From Ruminococcus flavefaciens (lineage in GTDB: Bacteria > Bacillota > Clostridia > Oscillospirales > Ruminococcaceae), in assembly GCA_902760805.1 (NCBI GenBank), contig CACWHY010000022.1, positions 1-34,771 of the forward strand: a stretch of DNA of 34,771 bases. The letters are read 5' to 3'. The position numbers were made by a program, and so were the translations under genes. The notes beneath the pieces were generated by a model that was not told where the DNA came from, did no database searches, and saw only the letters and a list, made by a program, of their open reading frames with translations. Below are positions 29,618 through 34,771 of this stretch, piece by piece. The stretch's first letter is position 1. Each line of letters opens with the position of its first letter.

Positions 29618-30436
29618 TCAGTTGCACTTTACAGCGTGATCTGAGCCAGCTGTGAAGTATGTGATCTTTCCGGAGGGGTCGCTCTCAGACTTTACACCTA
29701 CCTTGAAAGCATACTGGAGCTTGTCATAATCGTAGTTCACGAAGTCGCAGCTTACGATGCGAGCGTCTGCGATACCGGAAGCTGCAATTGCGTTCTGACC
29801 AGCCTGCTGGCTTGCCATTGCAAATCTGTGCTCTGCGGAATCCTGGTATGTATCCCACTCGTTCTTTGTGAGGTCGTCCTTTTTGCTGATCCACTCGCCC
29901 TCTGTCATTGCGAAGTTCTCGCCAGCGTAGTAGTACCATGCAGGAGCCTTTGCGTTGTCAACAGGAACGATCCCGAAGCGGTAAGCTGCGGAGCCGTCAG
30001 AAGTCTGAACAGCCTCAGAGCTGATGATCTTGTAGCCGTTTCCGCCAGCGTAAGCGATAGCGTTGTTTGCTGCGGCCTGCTCTGCGGAAGTTGCAGCCTG
30101 GTATGCAGGAGCCTGCTGTACGGGAGCAGCCTGCTGGACTGTCTGCTGTGCAGGTGCCTGTGTATATGAAGCAGTATTAGTGCTTGCATCGTAGGAAATG
30201 CTCTGTTCAGCGTTGTTATCTGCTGTGTTGCTCAGTGATTCAGCCTTTACAGACTGCTCAGCAGCAGGAGTTTTTGCAGGCTTTGCAGCCTCTGTAGCAG
30301 CCTCGGCAGCTGCCTGAGTTGCAGGCTGTGCCTGTTCTGCGTTTCTGGAACTCTCCACTACACTGCCGCAGCCGGTCAGTGCGATTGCTCCGAGGATAGA
30401 TGCGATTGCGAATACTGTGATCTTTCTGGTTTTCAT
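29618..30436 (-). CDS. Secreted lipoprotein related to the sortase-anchored protein
   Basis: A 272-residue lipoprotein. The signal peptide ends at a lipobox (ITVFAIASILGAIALTGC, Cys about residue 22), so the mature protein should be lipid-anchored in the membrane. An Ala/Gln/Thr-rich linker spans about 25-125 (AEAATEAAKPAKTPAAE). Two related domains follow: AANNAIAYAGGNGYKIISSE-VQTSDGSAAYRFGIVPVDNA and QNAIAASGIADARIVSCDFV-YDKLQYAFKVGVKSES. Each has the A-G-(D/N)x-I-(V/I)S pattern also found in the sortase-anchored protein. The start at 30436 has AAAAAGGAG upstream; a longer frame begins inside the promoter and is rejected. It shares the twin-palindrome control region with its paralogue. Function unknown; sensing or carbohydrate binding is possible. 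Confidence 0.82.
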   Translation of the reverse strand: MKTRKITVFAIASILGAIALTGCGSVVESSRNAEQAQPATQAAAEAATEAAKPAKTPAAEQSVKAESLSNTADNNAEQSISYDASTNTASYTQAPAQQTVQQAAPVQQAPAYQAATSAEQAAANNAIAYAGGNGYKIISSEAVQTSDGSAAYRFGIVPVDNAKAPAWYYYAGENFAMTEGEWISKKDDLTKNEWDTYQDSAEHRFAMASQQAGQNAIAASGIADARIVSCDFVNYDYDKLQYAFKVGVKSESDPSGKITYFTAGSDHAVKCN

Positions 30437-30505
30437 GATTATTTTCTCCTTTTTCATTACAATAGATTTTTGATTTTCATTCGGTGGGGTGTTTCCCCTT
30501 CCGTG

Positions 30506-30604
30506 ATTATATAATACCATGATTTCCAGCAAGTTACAATATTCAATAATTTCCCGATTTGTAGCCAAAACTACAGCGTTTTCCGGCGCTGTAGTTTAAG
30601 CTAC
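30506..30604 (-). promoter_or_regulatory. Control region copy B: promoter and twin palindromes
   Basis: Minus-strand TATAAT (30511-30506), then GTAGTTTTGGCTAC (30574-30561) and GTAGCTTAAACTAC (30604-30591), 30 bp apart and 50 bp from the -10 box, the same spacing as copy A. Sequence between them is also conserved. A shared regulator, not yet identified in the window, is implied. Confidence 0.7.
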
Positions 30605-30642
30605 AGAAGGTGGTGAAATTGTTGCCGAAACTATTTGAAATG

Positions 30643-30667
30643 AAAAAGCTCCGCCCGAAGGCGGAGC
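30643..30667 (-). terminator. Terminator on the trailer side of the CRISPR array
   Basis: A perfect 8-bp GC-rich stem (30648-30655 with 30660-30667, tetraloop) with TTTTT on the minus-strand 3' side (AAAAA at 30643-30647). Its direction fits transcription of the array on the minus strand. Confidence 0.75.
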
Positions 30668-30729
30668 AGGTCTGGAAGGACAGTCCTTTATGCATTTTCA
30701 GACACTTTATTCATACGAATAGCAGTATT

Positions 30730-30940
30730 CCATAACCCCCGCATACGCGGGGAAAAGCAGTGTACTACGGCTGACTATGTCTACACGGTAGGATCACCCC
30801 CGCATACGCGGGGAAAAGGTATAGCCTTCGCAGCAGATTGGCCCGTCCTTGGGATCACCCCCGCATACGCGGGGAAAAGTTTTTTGTTTTAACTTCGGAA
30901 AATACTTGACAAGGATCACCCCCGCATACGCGGGGAAAAG
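30730..30940 (-). CRISPR. Orphan type I-E-like CRISPR array: four 28-bp repeats, three 33-bp spacers
   Basis: Repeats lie at 30730-30757, 30791-30818, 30852-30879 and 30913-30940; spacers at 30758-30790, 30819-30851 and 30880-30912 are each 33 bp. The last three repeats are identical. Each contains the CCCCGCGTATGCGGGG stem typical of type I-E, read on the minus strand, where the repeat starts CTTTTCCCCGCG and ends GTGATCC. The copy at 30730 has changes at its 3' end, as expected for the trailer-end repeat, so the leader end should be at 30941. Instead of an AT-rich leader there is the start of a cas1 gene. No other cas gene is in the window, so new spacers cannot be acquired locally. Spacer targets cannot be identified here. 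Confidence 0.95.
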
Positions 30941-31027
30941 CTCACGACTTATACGGCAGTGCTCCAGATAGATGAAGGTCATTCGGTCGCTTATTGTGGG
31001 CAGCTCCGTAAGCACAGGCTTTTCCAT
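30941..31027 (-). pseudogene. cas1: 5' fragment of type I-E cas1 fused to the CRISPR array
   Basis: From an ATG at 31027 the minus strand reads MEKPVLTELPTISDRMTFIY and then LEHCRISRE. This matches the start of type I-E Cas1 from Firmicutes, where LPxIxDRVTYLYLExCxINRED is typical. After about 29 codons the frame runs directly into CRISPR repeat 4. Intact I-E loci have cas1, cas2, leader and array in this order, so a deletion removed most of cas1, all of cas2, the leader and the first repeats. No good ribosome binding site is left upstream. The assignment relies on a short but distinctive segment. Confidence 0.7.
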
Positions 31028-31109
31028 ATAGGAATAATTGTAACCATTCTTGTGAAAGGCGCAGCAATTTCAAAAGCCAGTCCAGTTCATAGCGCACATA
31101 TTGTATTTC

Positions 31110-31139
31110 ATCGCCGTCGGGAATTATCCTGACGGCGAT
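31110..31139. repeat. Inverted repeat after MobC
   Basis: ATCGCCGTC (31110-31118) pairs with GACGGCGAT (31131-31139) around a 12-nt centre. It lies 14 bp after the MobC stop. There is no T tract on the minus side, so it is not a typical MobC terminator; on the plus strand TTTT follows. Bases 31028-31109 hold no recognised gene and contain the junction between the CRISPR relic and the mobile element. Confidence 0.6.
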
Positions 31140-31152
31140 TTTCAATTTATGC

Positions 31153-31497
31153 TCAATGCTTTAGCTGAGCCACCTTTGTTTGCAGAAACATCAGCGGACG
31201 CCAGAGCTTATCGTCAAGCTCCTTGATCTCGTCAATATCTTCCTTGTAAACTTTGTTCGTGACATTTGCACGTCGGGCAATCTGGTTGATATTGTTGGCA
31301 ACGTTATTTGCGATGCGGGTGAGTTCTTTCAACTCGTTTTCGTCGACCTGAGCGATGTATCCTTCAAAAATCATCGCACGAACAAATCCACTGAGACTGC
31401 TCATACCGCTGTTCTCAAACTTCTTCTTGATAGCCGCCATTTCTTCGGGGCTGACACGGACTTTCAGGTACAATGTACGCTTCTTTTCTTCTTTCAT
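31153..31497 (-). CDS. mobC: MobC-like relaxosome accessory protein
   Basis: A 114-residue protein with the pattern of mobilisation protein MobC. Its N-terminal ribbon-helix-helix-like part (RTLYLKVRVSPEEMAAIKKK, then SGFVRAMIFEGYI) should bind DNA. The helical segment ELTRIANNVANNINQIARRA is the family's hallmark. In mobilisable plasmids and elements MobC helps the relaxase open oriT. It lies just downstream of an oriT-like hairpin cluster on the same strand. A relaxase gene normally follows MobC, but here the CRISPR relic follows, so the relaxase is missing and the element cannot mobilise itself. An AAGGAG ribosome binding site supports the start. Confidence 0.88.
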   Translation of the reverse strand: MKEEKKRTLYLKVRVSPEEMAAIKKKFENSGMSSLSGFVRAMIFEGYIAQVDENELKELTRIANNVANNINQIARRANVTNKVYKEDIDEIKELDDKLWRPLMFLQTKVAQLKH

Positions 31498-31568
31498 TTC
31501 TCTTGTTCTCCTTTTCTATTTTTCTCAATTCGGGGTCGTAGGGGCAGTGCCCTCTGCCAAGCCTTGTG

Positions 31569-31641
31569 AAGTGTGTGTAGTCGCATTTTGCGCCCACACT
31601 TTACCGTGCTTGCTGGTAGAGTTTCGCCCCTGTGGGGCGAA
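31569..31641 (-). other. Candidate origin of transfer (oriT) with nested inverted repeats
   Basis: AAGTGTG (31569-31575) pairs with CACACTT (31595-31601), enclosing CGCA/TGCG, and a second hairpin TTCGCCCC/GGGGCGAA lies at 31623-31641. Such stems upstream of mobC are typical of oriT in mobilisable elements of Firmicutes. The nick site is not identifiable by eye. A frame of 67-75 residues runs through it on the minus strand but follows the hairpins and is probably not a gene. Confidence 0.5.
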
Positions 31642-31649
31642 TGTCATTT

Positions 31650-31673
31650 CCGAGCCTTTCGGCTCGGTCTTTT
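31650..31673 (+). terminator. Strong hairpin with T tract
   Basis: CCGAGCC (31650-31656) and GGCTCGG (31661-31667) with a TTTC loop, then TCTTTTTT on the plus strand. No plus-strand gene precedes it inside the element; it may insulate oriT from rightward read-through. Confidence 0.7.
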
Positions 31674-31732
31674 TTCTCGATTCCGAGAATTGGAGCTGTG
31701 CGACTTTCTCTATATCGTCGCTCCCCATAATC

Positions 31733-31761
31733 AATATAGCGCACTTTCCCAATCACGTCAA
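31733..31761 (-). promoter_or_regulatory. Promoter of the mobC transcript
   Basis: On the minus strand TTGACG (31761-31756), 17-bp spacer and TATATT (31738-31733). TAGCGCACTTTC (31736-31747) next to it recurs with one change at 31835-31846, a possible regulator site. Confidence 0.65.
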
Positions 31762-31918
31762 TAATAAATTTCAGTTTTTTTATGTTCGCTCAAAATCGCT
31801 TCGTCAAAATGCCCGGATAGCATAAACGGCGAAATAGCGTACTTTCAGTTTTTTGAATCTAAAAATTTCCCGGACATTTGTTGAAAAAGTATGAACAAAA
31901 GTTTGTGCGCAATGCGGC

Positions 31919-31948
31919 TTGTATTTAAAATGTAGAGCGCGCTATAAT
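31919..31948 (+). promoter_or_regulatory. Promoter of the rightward element genes
   Basis: TTGTAT (31919-31924), 18-bp spacer and TATAAT (31943-31948). A leader hairpin (GGCAG...CTGCC with an inner GTGA/TCAC stem, about 31957-31990) precedes the first gene. The 157 bp between this and the leftward promoter are AT-rich and contain a 12-bp direct repeat, TTTCAGTTTTTT (31769-31780, 31843-31854). Confidence 0.65.
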
Positions 31949-32022
31949 TGGATCATGGCAGGTGAGCTTCGGTCACTCGGCTCTGCCTGCTAATAACACA
32001 AAAGAAAGGTTGTGATTTTTCT

Positions 32023-32376
32023 ATGGGCATCTATACAGAGAAAAGAGATCAGCTCATTGAGAAGATCAAAGGTTTGGAAAAGCGTATCGCAAGCGATACA
32101 GCGAAAAAGAAAACGCTGGAGGACAAGCTGAAAGAAGTTTCTCGTCTGGCTATGGCGGAGGAATACAACTGCAAGCCTCGTGAGCTTGATGAGATCATTA
32201 CCTCGGAGCATTCGCTGTTGCAGAAACTCCGTGCAAGCGGTCTTTCCGATGAAGATCTTCTGAAACTGGTCGGCGGCGGAAATGCTGAAAATGAGAAAAC
32301 CGATACCGTCAATCTTTCCGCTGACTTCGGACAGCAAATGAGCTTTTCGGATAAAGCGAATCCCTATGAGGATTAA
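32023..32376 (+). CDS. Coiled-coil small protein of a mobile element (DUF4315-like)
   Basis: A 117-residue charged protein. Residues 1-45 are a strongly predicted coiled coil (EKRDQLIEKIKGLEKRIASD, then TAKKKTLEDKLKEV). A short helical segment follows (PRELDEIITSEHSLLQKL, SGLSDEDLLKLVGG), then a disordered acidic tail. It resembles small DUF4315-type proteins common in integrative and mobilisable elements of Clostridia, whose function is unknown. It has GAAAGG about 13 bp upstream and its own promoter. It is first in the rightward set with TnpW and the recombinase, so a DNA-binding or regulatory role within the element is possible but unproven. Confidence 0.7.
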   Translation: MGIYTEKRDQLIEKIKGLEKRIASDTAKKKTLEDKLKEVSRLAMAEEYNCKPRELDEIITSEHSLLQKLRASGLSDEDLLKLVGGGNAENEKTDTVNLSADFGQQMSFSDKANPYED

Positions 32377-32398
32377 AACTATCCGGTAACAAAAAATG

Positions 32399-32449
32399 TA
32401 GCCGTAAAATACTCAGTCGGCTCAAAACACTGAGCCGACCTTACGGCTA
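32399..32449. repeat. Nested palindrome (cruciform)
   Basis: Outer arms TAGCCGTAA (32399-32407) and TTACGGCTA (32441-32449) enclose inner arms GTCGGCTCA (32416-32424) and TGAGCCGAC (32431-32439). All pairings are perfect. There is no T tract; position between the coiled-coil gene and tnpW suggests an mRNA processing or protein-binding structure, or an old insertion scar. Confidence 0.75.
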
Positions 32450-32528
32450 TTATGAGGGTGAAAGACAGAAAGCGAAGCCCTCAACTCTAAAGCATAGAGA
32501 CAGAGAAGCTAAAGGAGTAAAATTCGCT

Positions 32529-32741
32529 ATGAATAAAAATGATACTGCCATAGAAAGAGAAAAGGCAGGAAAGATGTTTGAGCTGAACGAGAAGTACAAG
32601 GACTTCCCTGAGCGTGTTTCGGAATATGAGATCGACGGGAAGAAGTACATCGTTCACAGTCGTTTCGTCGGAGAGAAAAATATCGACGAAGTGATCGGCA
32701 GGCTCGCCTTTGAAAGAGCCACAAAAGAAACACTGGCGTAA
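32529..32741 (+). CDS. TnpW-family transposon-encoded small protein
   Basis: A 70-residue protein with the core VSEYEIDGKKYIVHSRFVGE followed by KNIDEVIGRLAFERATKE. This is the TnpW family pattern: a beta hairpin with GKKY(I/V)V then a helix. Such proteins are regularly encoded directly before the large serine recombinase of Tn4451-like elements. Their role is not known; accessory or regulatory function is usually assumed. AAAGGAG lies 12 bp upstream of the ATG. It precedes the recombinase by 88 bp, which has its own promoter. The N-terminus (DTAIEREKAGKMFELNEKY) is helical and charged. Confidence 0.8.
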   Translation: MNKNDTAIEREKAGKMFELNEKYKDFPERVSEYEIDGKKYIVHSRFVGEKNIDEVIGRLAFERATKETLA

Positions 32742-32757
32742 TTTTGTCGGCAAGGCA

Positions 32758-32786
32758 TTGACTATACCGGCATTTTGCGCTATACT
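32758..32786 (+). promoter_or_regulatory. Promoter of the serine recombinase
   Basis: TTGACT (32758-32763), 17-bp spacer and TATACT (32781-32786). The start codon is 44 bp downstream. Confidence 0.7.
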
Positions 32787-32829
32787 GAAGATGTCGGTAT
32801 GGTACTGCTTTGATTTGAAAGGAGTTACT

Positions 32830-34476
32830 ATGGCAAAGCAGACCATTTACAATGCAGGAATTTACGTTCGACTCTCACAGGAGGATATGAGAGCCGGCGA
32901 ATCCCTGTCAATAGAAAACCAGAAACTTATCCTCACCAAGTATGTCAAGGAACAAGGTTGGAATCTCGTCGATACCTACGTCGATGATGGTTGGAGCGGT
33001 ACGGACTTCGACAGACCTGCGGTGCAGAGATTGCTGTCTGATGCTCAGTCGGGGAAGATCAATCTTATCATCTGCAAAGACCTCAGCCGTTTCGGTCGCA
33101 ATTACATCGAAGTCGGCAGATATGTGGACTACATTTTTCCGAGTTATAATATCCGCTTCATCGCTCTCAACGATAATGTGGATACCGCAAGCAAGGATAC
33201 CTCAGCACTTGACATGATGCCTATTGTCAACTTGTTCAACGAATGGCACGCCGCTTCGACTTCTAAGAAAATCAAGGCTGTCATTGAAGCCAATGCAAAG
33301 GCAGGCAAGTACCGCACGACCTGCGCTCCGTTCGGCTACACAAAAGGCGATGATTCGAATCATTTGCCTGTAATTGATCCCGATGCCGCATCTATCGTCC
33401 GCAATATCTTTGAAATGCGTGCAATCGGTATCAGTCCGCACCACATTGCTGATAAGCTCAATGAGGACGGCGTACCGATTCCCTCGGATTACTACTATGC
33501 AAAGCTCGGCAAGCCTAATCCTCGCCGCACAAGGCATATGTGGAGTCCCGAAACGGTAAGGCAAATACTTCACAACTACACATACCTCGGACACCTTGTT
33601 CAGCTCCGCACAAGAACGGTCAGCTACAAGAATCACAAGGTCATTAAGAACGATGAGGAGGACATGATCGTTGTGAAGAATACGCATGAGCCTATCGTTT
33701 CTCAGGAGCTTTGGGACAGGGCTCGTGAGATGGAGCAGTCGGTATCTCAGGGCAAGCGTAACAGCAGCGGATATGTTGCTAACCTCAGTGGACTTATTTA
33801 CTGTCAGGACTGCGGAAACAAAGTCCGCCTTGCGTGGAACAACACCACGAATGGCAGTAAGAAAAAGCCGAGAAAGTATCTTCGCCACAATTATAACTGC
33901 ACTTCCTACATGAAGTTCGGAAAGCGTTACTGTCCCAGCCATTACATCAAAATGCAGGATATGGACGCTATTGTGCTTGAAGATATTCGCAGTCTCGCTC
34001 AGCTTGTAGTAGAGGACGAGGAAAAGGCAAAAGCGGAATTTCTTGCACGCAAGGCGAAGCACCACGAGGAGCAGTATTCCGTTGACACCAAGAAGCTGAC
34101 AGAGGGCAGATACCGCTTGCAGGAGCTTGATACGCTGATCCAGAACATCTATGAGGACAAAGTCCTCGGCAAGGTTTCAGAGGACGTGGCGATGAAGCTG
34201 ATAGCAAAATATGAAGCAGAGCAGAAAGAGCTGTCCACCGAAGTCGCAGACCTTGAAGAAAAGTTCTCCTCGATCAGGCAGGACAAGGAAGATGTGGCTC
34301 TATTCATGGAGCGTCTGAGAAAGTATACTGATGTACAGGAGCTTACCCGTGAGATGTGCTTAGAGCTGATCGAGTATATCACCCTTGATGCCTATGTGGA
34401 GGGGCAGCCCCGTGAGATCTACATCTACTACAAACTGCTCGATGAACCGCTGAAAGACAAGAGAAGCCTGTTTTAA
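32830..34476 (+). CDS. Large serine recombinase (TnpX-type) of a mobilizable element
   Basis: A 548-residue site-specific recombinase that would integrate and excise the element. Residues about 8-155 form the resolvase domain: catalytic Ser in GIYVRLSQED, then WSGTDFDRPAVQRLL and KDLSRFGRNYIEVGRY with the active-site Arg residues. Residues about 180-290 are the recombinase DNA-binding domain (GKYRTTCAPFGYTKG, MWSPETVRQILHNYTYLGHL). A zinc ribbon follows (CQDCGNKVR, with later NYNCTSYMKFGKRYC). The C-terminus is a coiled coil (TEGRYRLQELDTLIQ, EQKELSTEVADLEEKF). Length is normal for TnpX relatives (about 550-700), slightly short. The start is placed at 32830, with GGAG 6 bp upstream; an upstream in-frame ATG (32710) overlaps tnpW. 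It appears intact and lies near the right end of the element. Confidence 0.95.
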   Translation: MAKQTIYNAGIYVRLSQEDMRAGESLSIENQKLILTKYVKEQGWNLVDTYVDDGWSGTDFDRPAVQRLLSDAQSGKINLIICKDLSRFGRNYIEVGRYVDYIFPSYNIRFIALNDNVDTASKDTSALDMMPIVNLFNEWHAASTSKKIKAVIEANAKAGKYRTTCAPFGYTKGDDSNHLPVIDPDAASIVRNIFEMRAIGISPHHIADKLNEDGVPIPSDYYYAKLGKPNPRRTRHMWSPETVRQILHNYTYLGHLVQLRTRTVSYKNHKVIKNDEEDMIVVKNTHEPIVSQELWDRAREMEQSVSQGKRNSSGYVANLSGLIYCQDCGNKVRLAWNNTTNGSKKKPRKYLRHNYNCTSYMKFGKRYCPSHYIKMQDMDAIVLEDIRSLAQLVVEDEEKAKAEFLARKAKHHEEQYSVDTKKLTEGRYRLQELDTLIQNIYEDKVLGKVSEDVAMKLIAKYEAEQKELSTEVADLEEKFSSIRQDKEDVALFMERLRKYTDVQELTREMCLELIEYITLDAYVEGQPREIYIYYKLLDEPLKDKRSLF

Positions 34477-34493
34477 GGCGTATTTATGTTGTT

Positions 34494-34517
34494 TACACAC
34501 CATACGAAAGTGTGTTA
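34494..34517. other. Candidate right attachment site of the element
   Basis: The imperfect inverted repeat ACACAC (34495-34502 region) and GTGTGT (34510-34516) lies 20-40 bp after the recombinase stop. Serine recombinases often act on such a palindromic att site next to their gene. The next sequence (34533 on) belongs to a different recombinase gene, so the element boundary should be in 34,480-34,533. Exact core not identified. Confidence 0.35.
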
Positions 34518-34532
34518 CTATTTGGCAAGAGG

Positions 34533-34616
34533 ACTACAGCCGACGTTTATTCTCATCTTGATTTCAGCAGCAAGGAGCATTCTGCGGAGATAATCTCCCA
34601 TGTGCTGGCAGTGTGA
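34533..34616 (+). pseudogene. C-terminal fragment of a tyrosine recombinase/phage integrase
   Basis: The frame reads TTADVYSHLDFSSKEHSAEI and ends ISHVLAV before TGA at 34614. This is the end of a tyrosine recombinase, where GHxxxxTTxxYxH(L) carries the catalytic Tyr (here Y in DVYSH) and the last helix follows. The catalytic His, Arg and the core are missing upstream. The larger serine-recombinase element ends directly before it, so it was probably inserted into, or deleted up to, an older integrase gene. Confidence 0.7.
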
Positions 34617-34618
34617 GG

Positions 34619-34647
34619 TTGACATTGCTGCTGTGGTGATGTATAAT
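34619..34647 (+). promoter_or_regulatory. Perfect sigma-A promoter of the last gene
   Basis: TTGACA (34619-34624), 17-bp spacer and TATAAT (34642-34647), 37 bp before the start codon. Confidence 0.8.
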
Positions 34648-34684
34648 CTAAGTAAGAAAAATCGGAATTTGCAGGAGTATCACT

Positions 34685-34771
34685 ATGTGGTTTTTATTAG
34701 CGCTTGGTTCGGCAATCTTTGCCGCACTGACATCAATATTGGCAAAGATAGGAATTGAAGGTGTCGGATCG
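34685..34771 (+). CDS. Start of an EamA/DMT-family transporter (partial)
   Basis: An ATG with AGGAG 8 bp upstream opens a frame to the end of the window: MWFLLALGSAIFAALTSILA then KIGIEGVGS. The first membrane helix with AALTSILAKIGIEG is typical of the EamA (drug/metabolite transporter) superfamily, in which members have ten helices in two repeats. Only 29 codons are seen. It is transcribed from a consensus promoter just after the integrase fragment, so it is likely an ordinary chromosomal gene beside the insertion. Substrate unknown. Confidence 0.65.
   Translation, partial: MWFLLALGSAIFAALTSILAKIGIEGVGS

Noticed and set aside
30437-30568. Longer N-terminus for the lipoprotein
   Set aside because: It would start upstream of the promoter and put residues before the lipoprotein signal peptide.
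30942-31145. Minus-strand 67-residue frame beginning KIAVRIIPDGDE
   Set aside because: It overlaps the cas1 start in another frame, begins inside an inverted repeat and ends at the CRISPR array. No family recognised.
31525-31752. Minus-strand frame of up to 75 residues across the oriT-like hairpins
   Set aside because: It would be leaderless, has no ribosome binding site, and its sequence is dictated by the inverted repeats and terminator stem. More likely non-coding oriT DNA.

Overview
The window most resembles a chromosomal stretch of a Gram-positive, fibre-degrading Clostridia, most likely a Ruminococcus-like gut or rumen bacterium. Four secreted proteins carry dockerin modules (two GH43 enzymes, a beta-helix protein and a leucine-rich-repeat protein), which implies a cellulosome. 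One surface protein has a sortase signal, ribosome binding sites are strong AGGAGG types, and promoters are close to the TTGACA/TATAAT consensus. No rRNA or tRNA gene is visible.

Layout. (1) 1-5,900: many broken genes. Pieces of a restriction subunit, a Na/Pi cotransporter, pyruvate kinase, an ABM monooxygenase, a MarR regulator, a membrane protein and an alpha/beta hydrolase abut with no normal spacing. Among them lie intact flavodoxin (3' end altered), nitroreductase, ArsR, acetyltransferase and LysR genes. (2) 6,121-11,981: a block that looks GC-richer by eye. A leftward operon of two WYL-domain proteins and a CCA-adding tRNA nucleotidyltransferase is divergent from a Ro60-like (TROVE/DUF2828 plus vWA) gene. 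The Ro-like gene has a long leader with three stem-loops sharing CATACA and two sharing CATACAGCAATAG. This is the best candidate for an undescribed RNA-handling system. A PPOX-fold protein follows. (3) 12,236-18,114: a dockerin GH43 arabinanase-type enzyme, then a leftward operon of beta-helix dockerin protein, FruK-type kinase and DEDDh exonuclease. (4) 18,374-22,432: a decayed ABC transporter cluster (5' truncation, frameshift, 3' replacement). (5) 22,928-29,553: LRR-dockerin protein, sortase-anchored protein, RlaP-like nucleotidyltransferase, and a second GH43 with CBM13, CBM42 and dockerin. (6) 29,618-30,604: a lipoprotein related to the sortase-anchored protein. Both have the same roughly 140-bp control region, with two 14-bp palindromes 30 bp apart. 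(7) 30,730-31,027: a four-repeat type I-E CRISPR relic joined to the first codons of cas1. (8) 31,110-34,520: a mobilizable-element remnant (MobC, oriT-like hairpins, a coiled-coil protein, TnpW, large serine recombinase) without a relaxase. It is followed by a tyrosine recombinase tail and the start of an EamA-type transporter.

The intact enzymes suggest arabinan/arabinoxylan and possibly pectin breakdown on a cellulosome. The Ro-like, WYL, CCA and RlaP genes point to RNA quality control or repair. The many abrupt gene fusions record repeated deletions, or assembly of a mosaic genome; the sequence alone cannot separate these.
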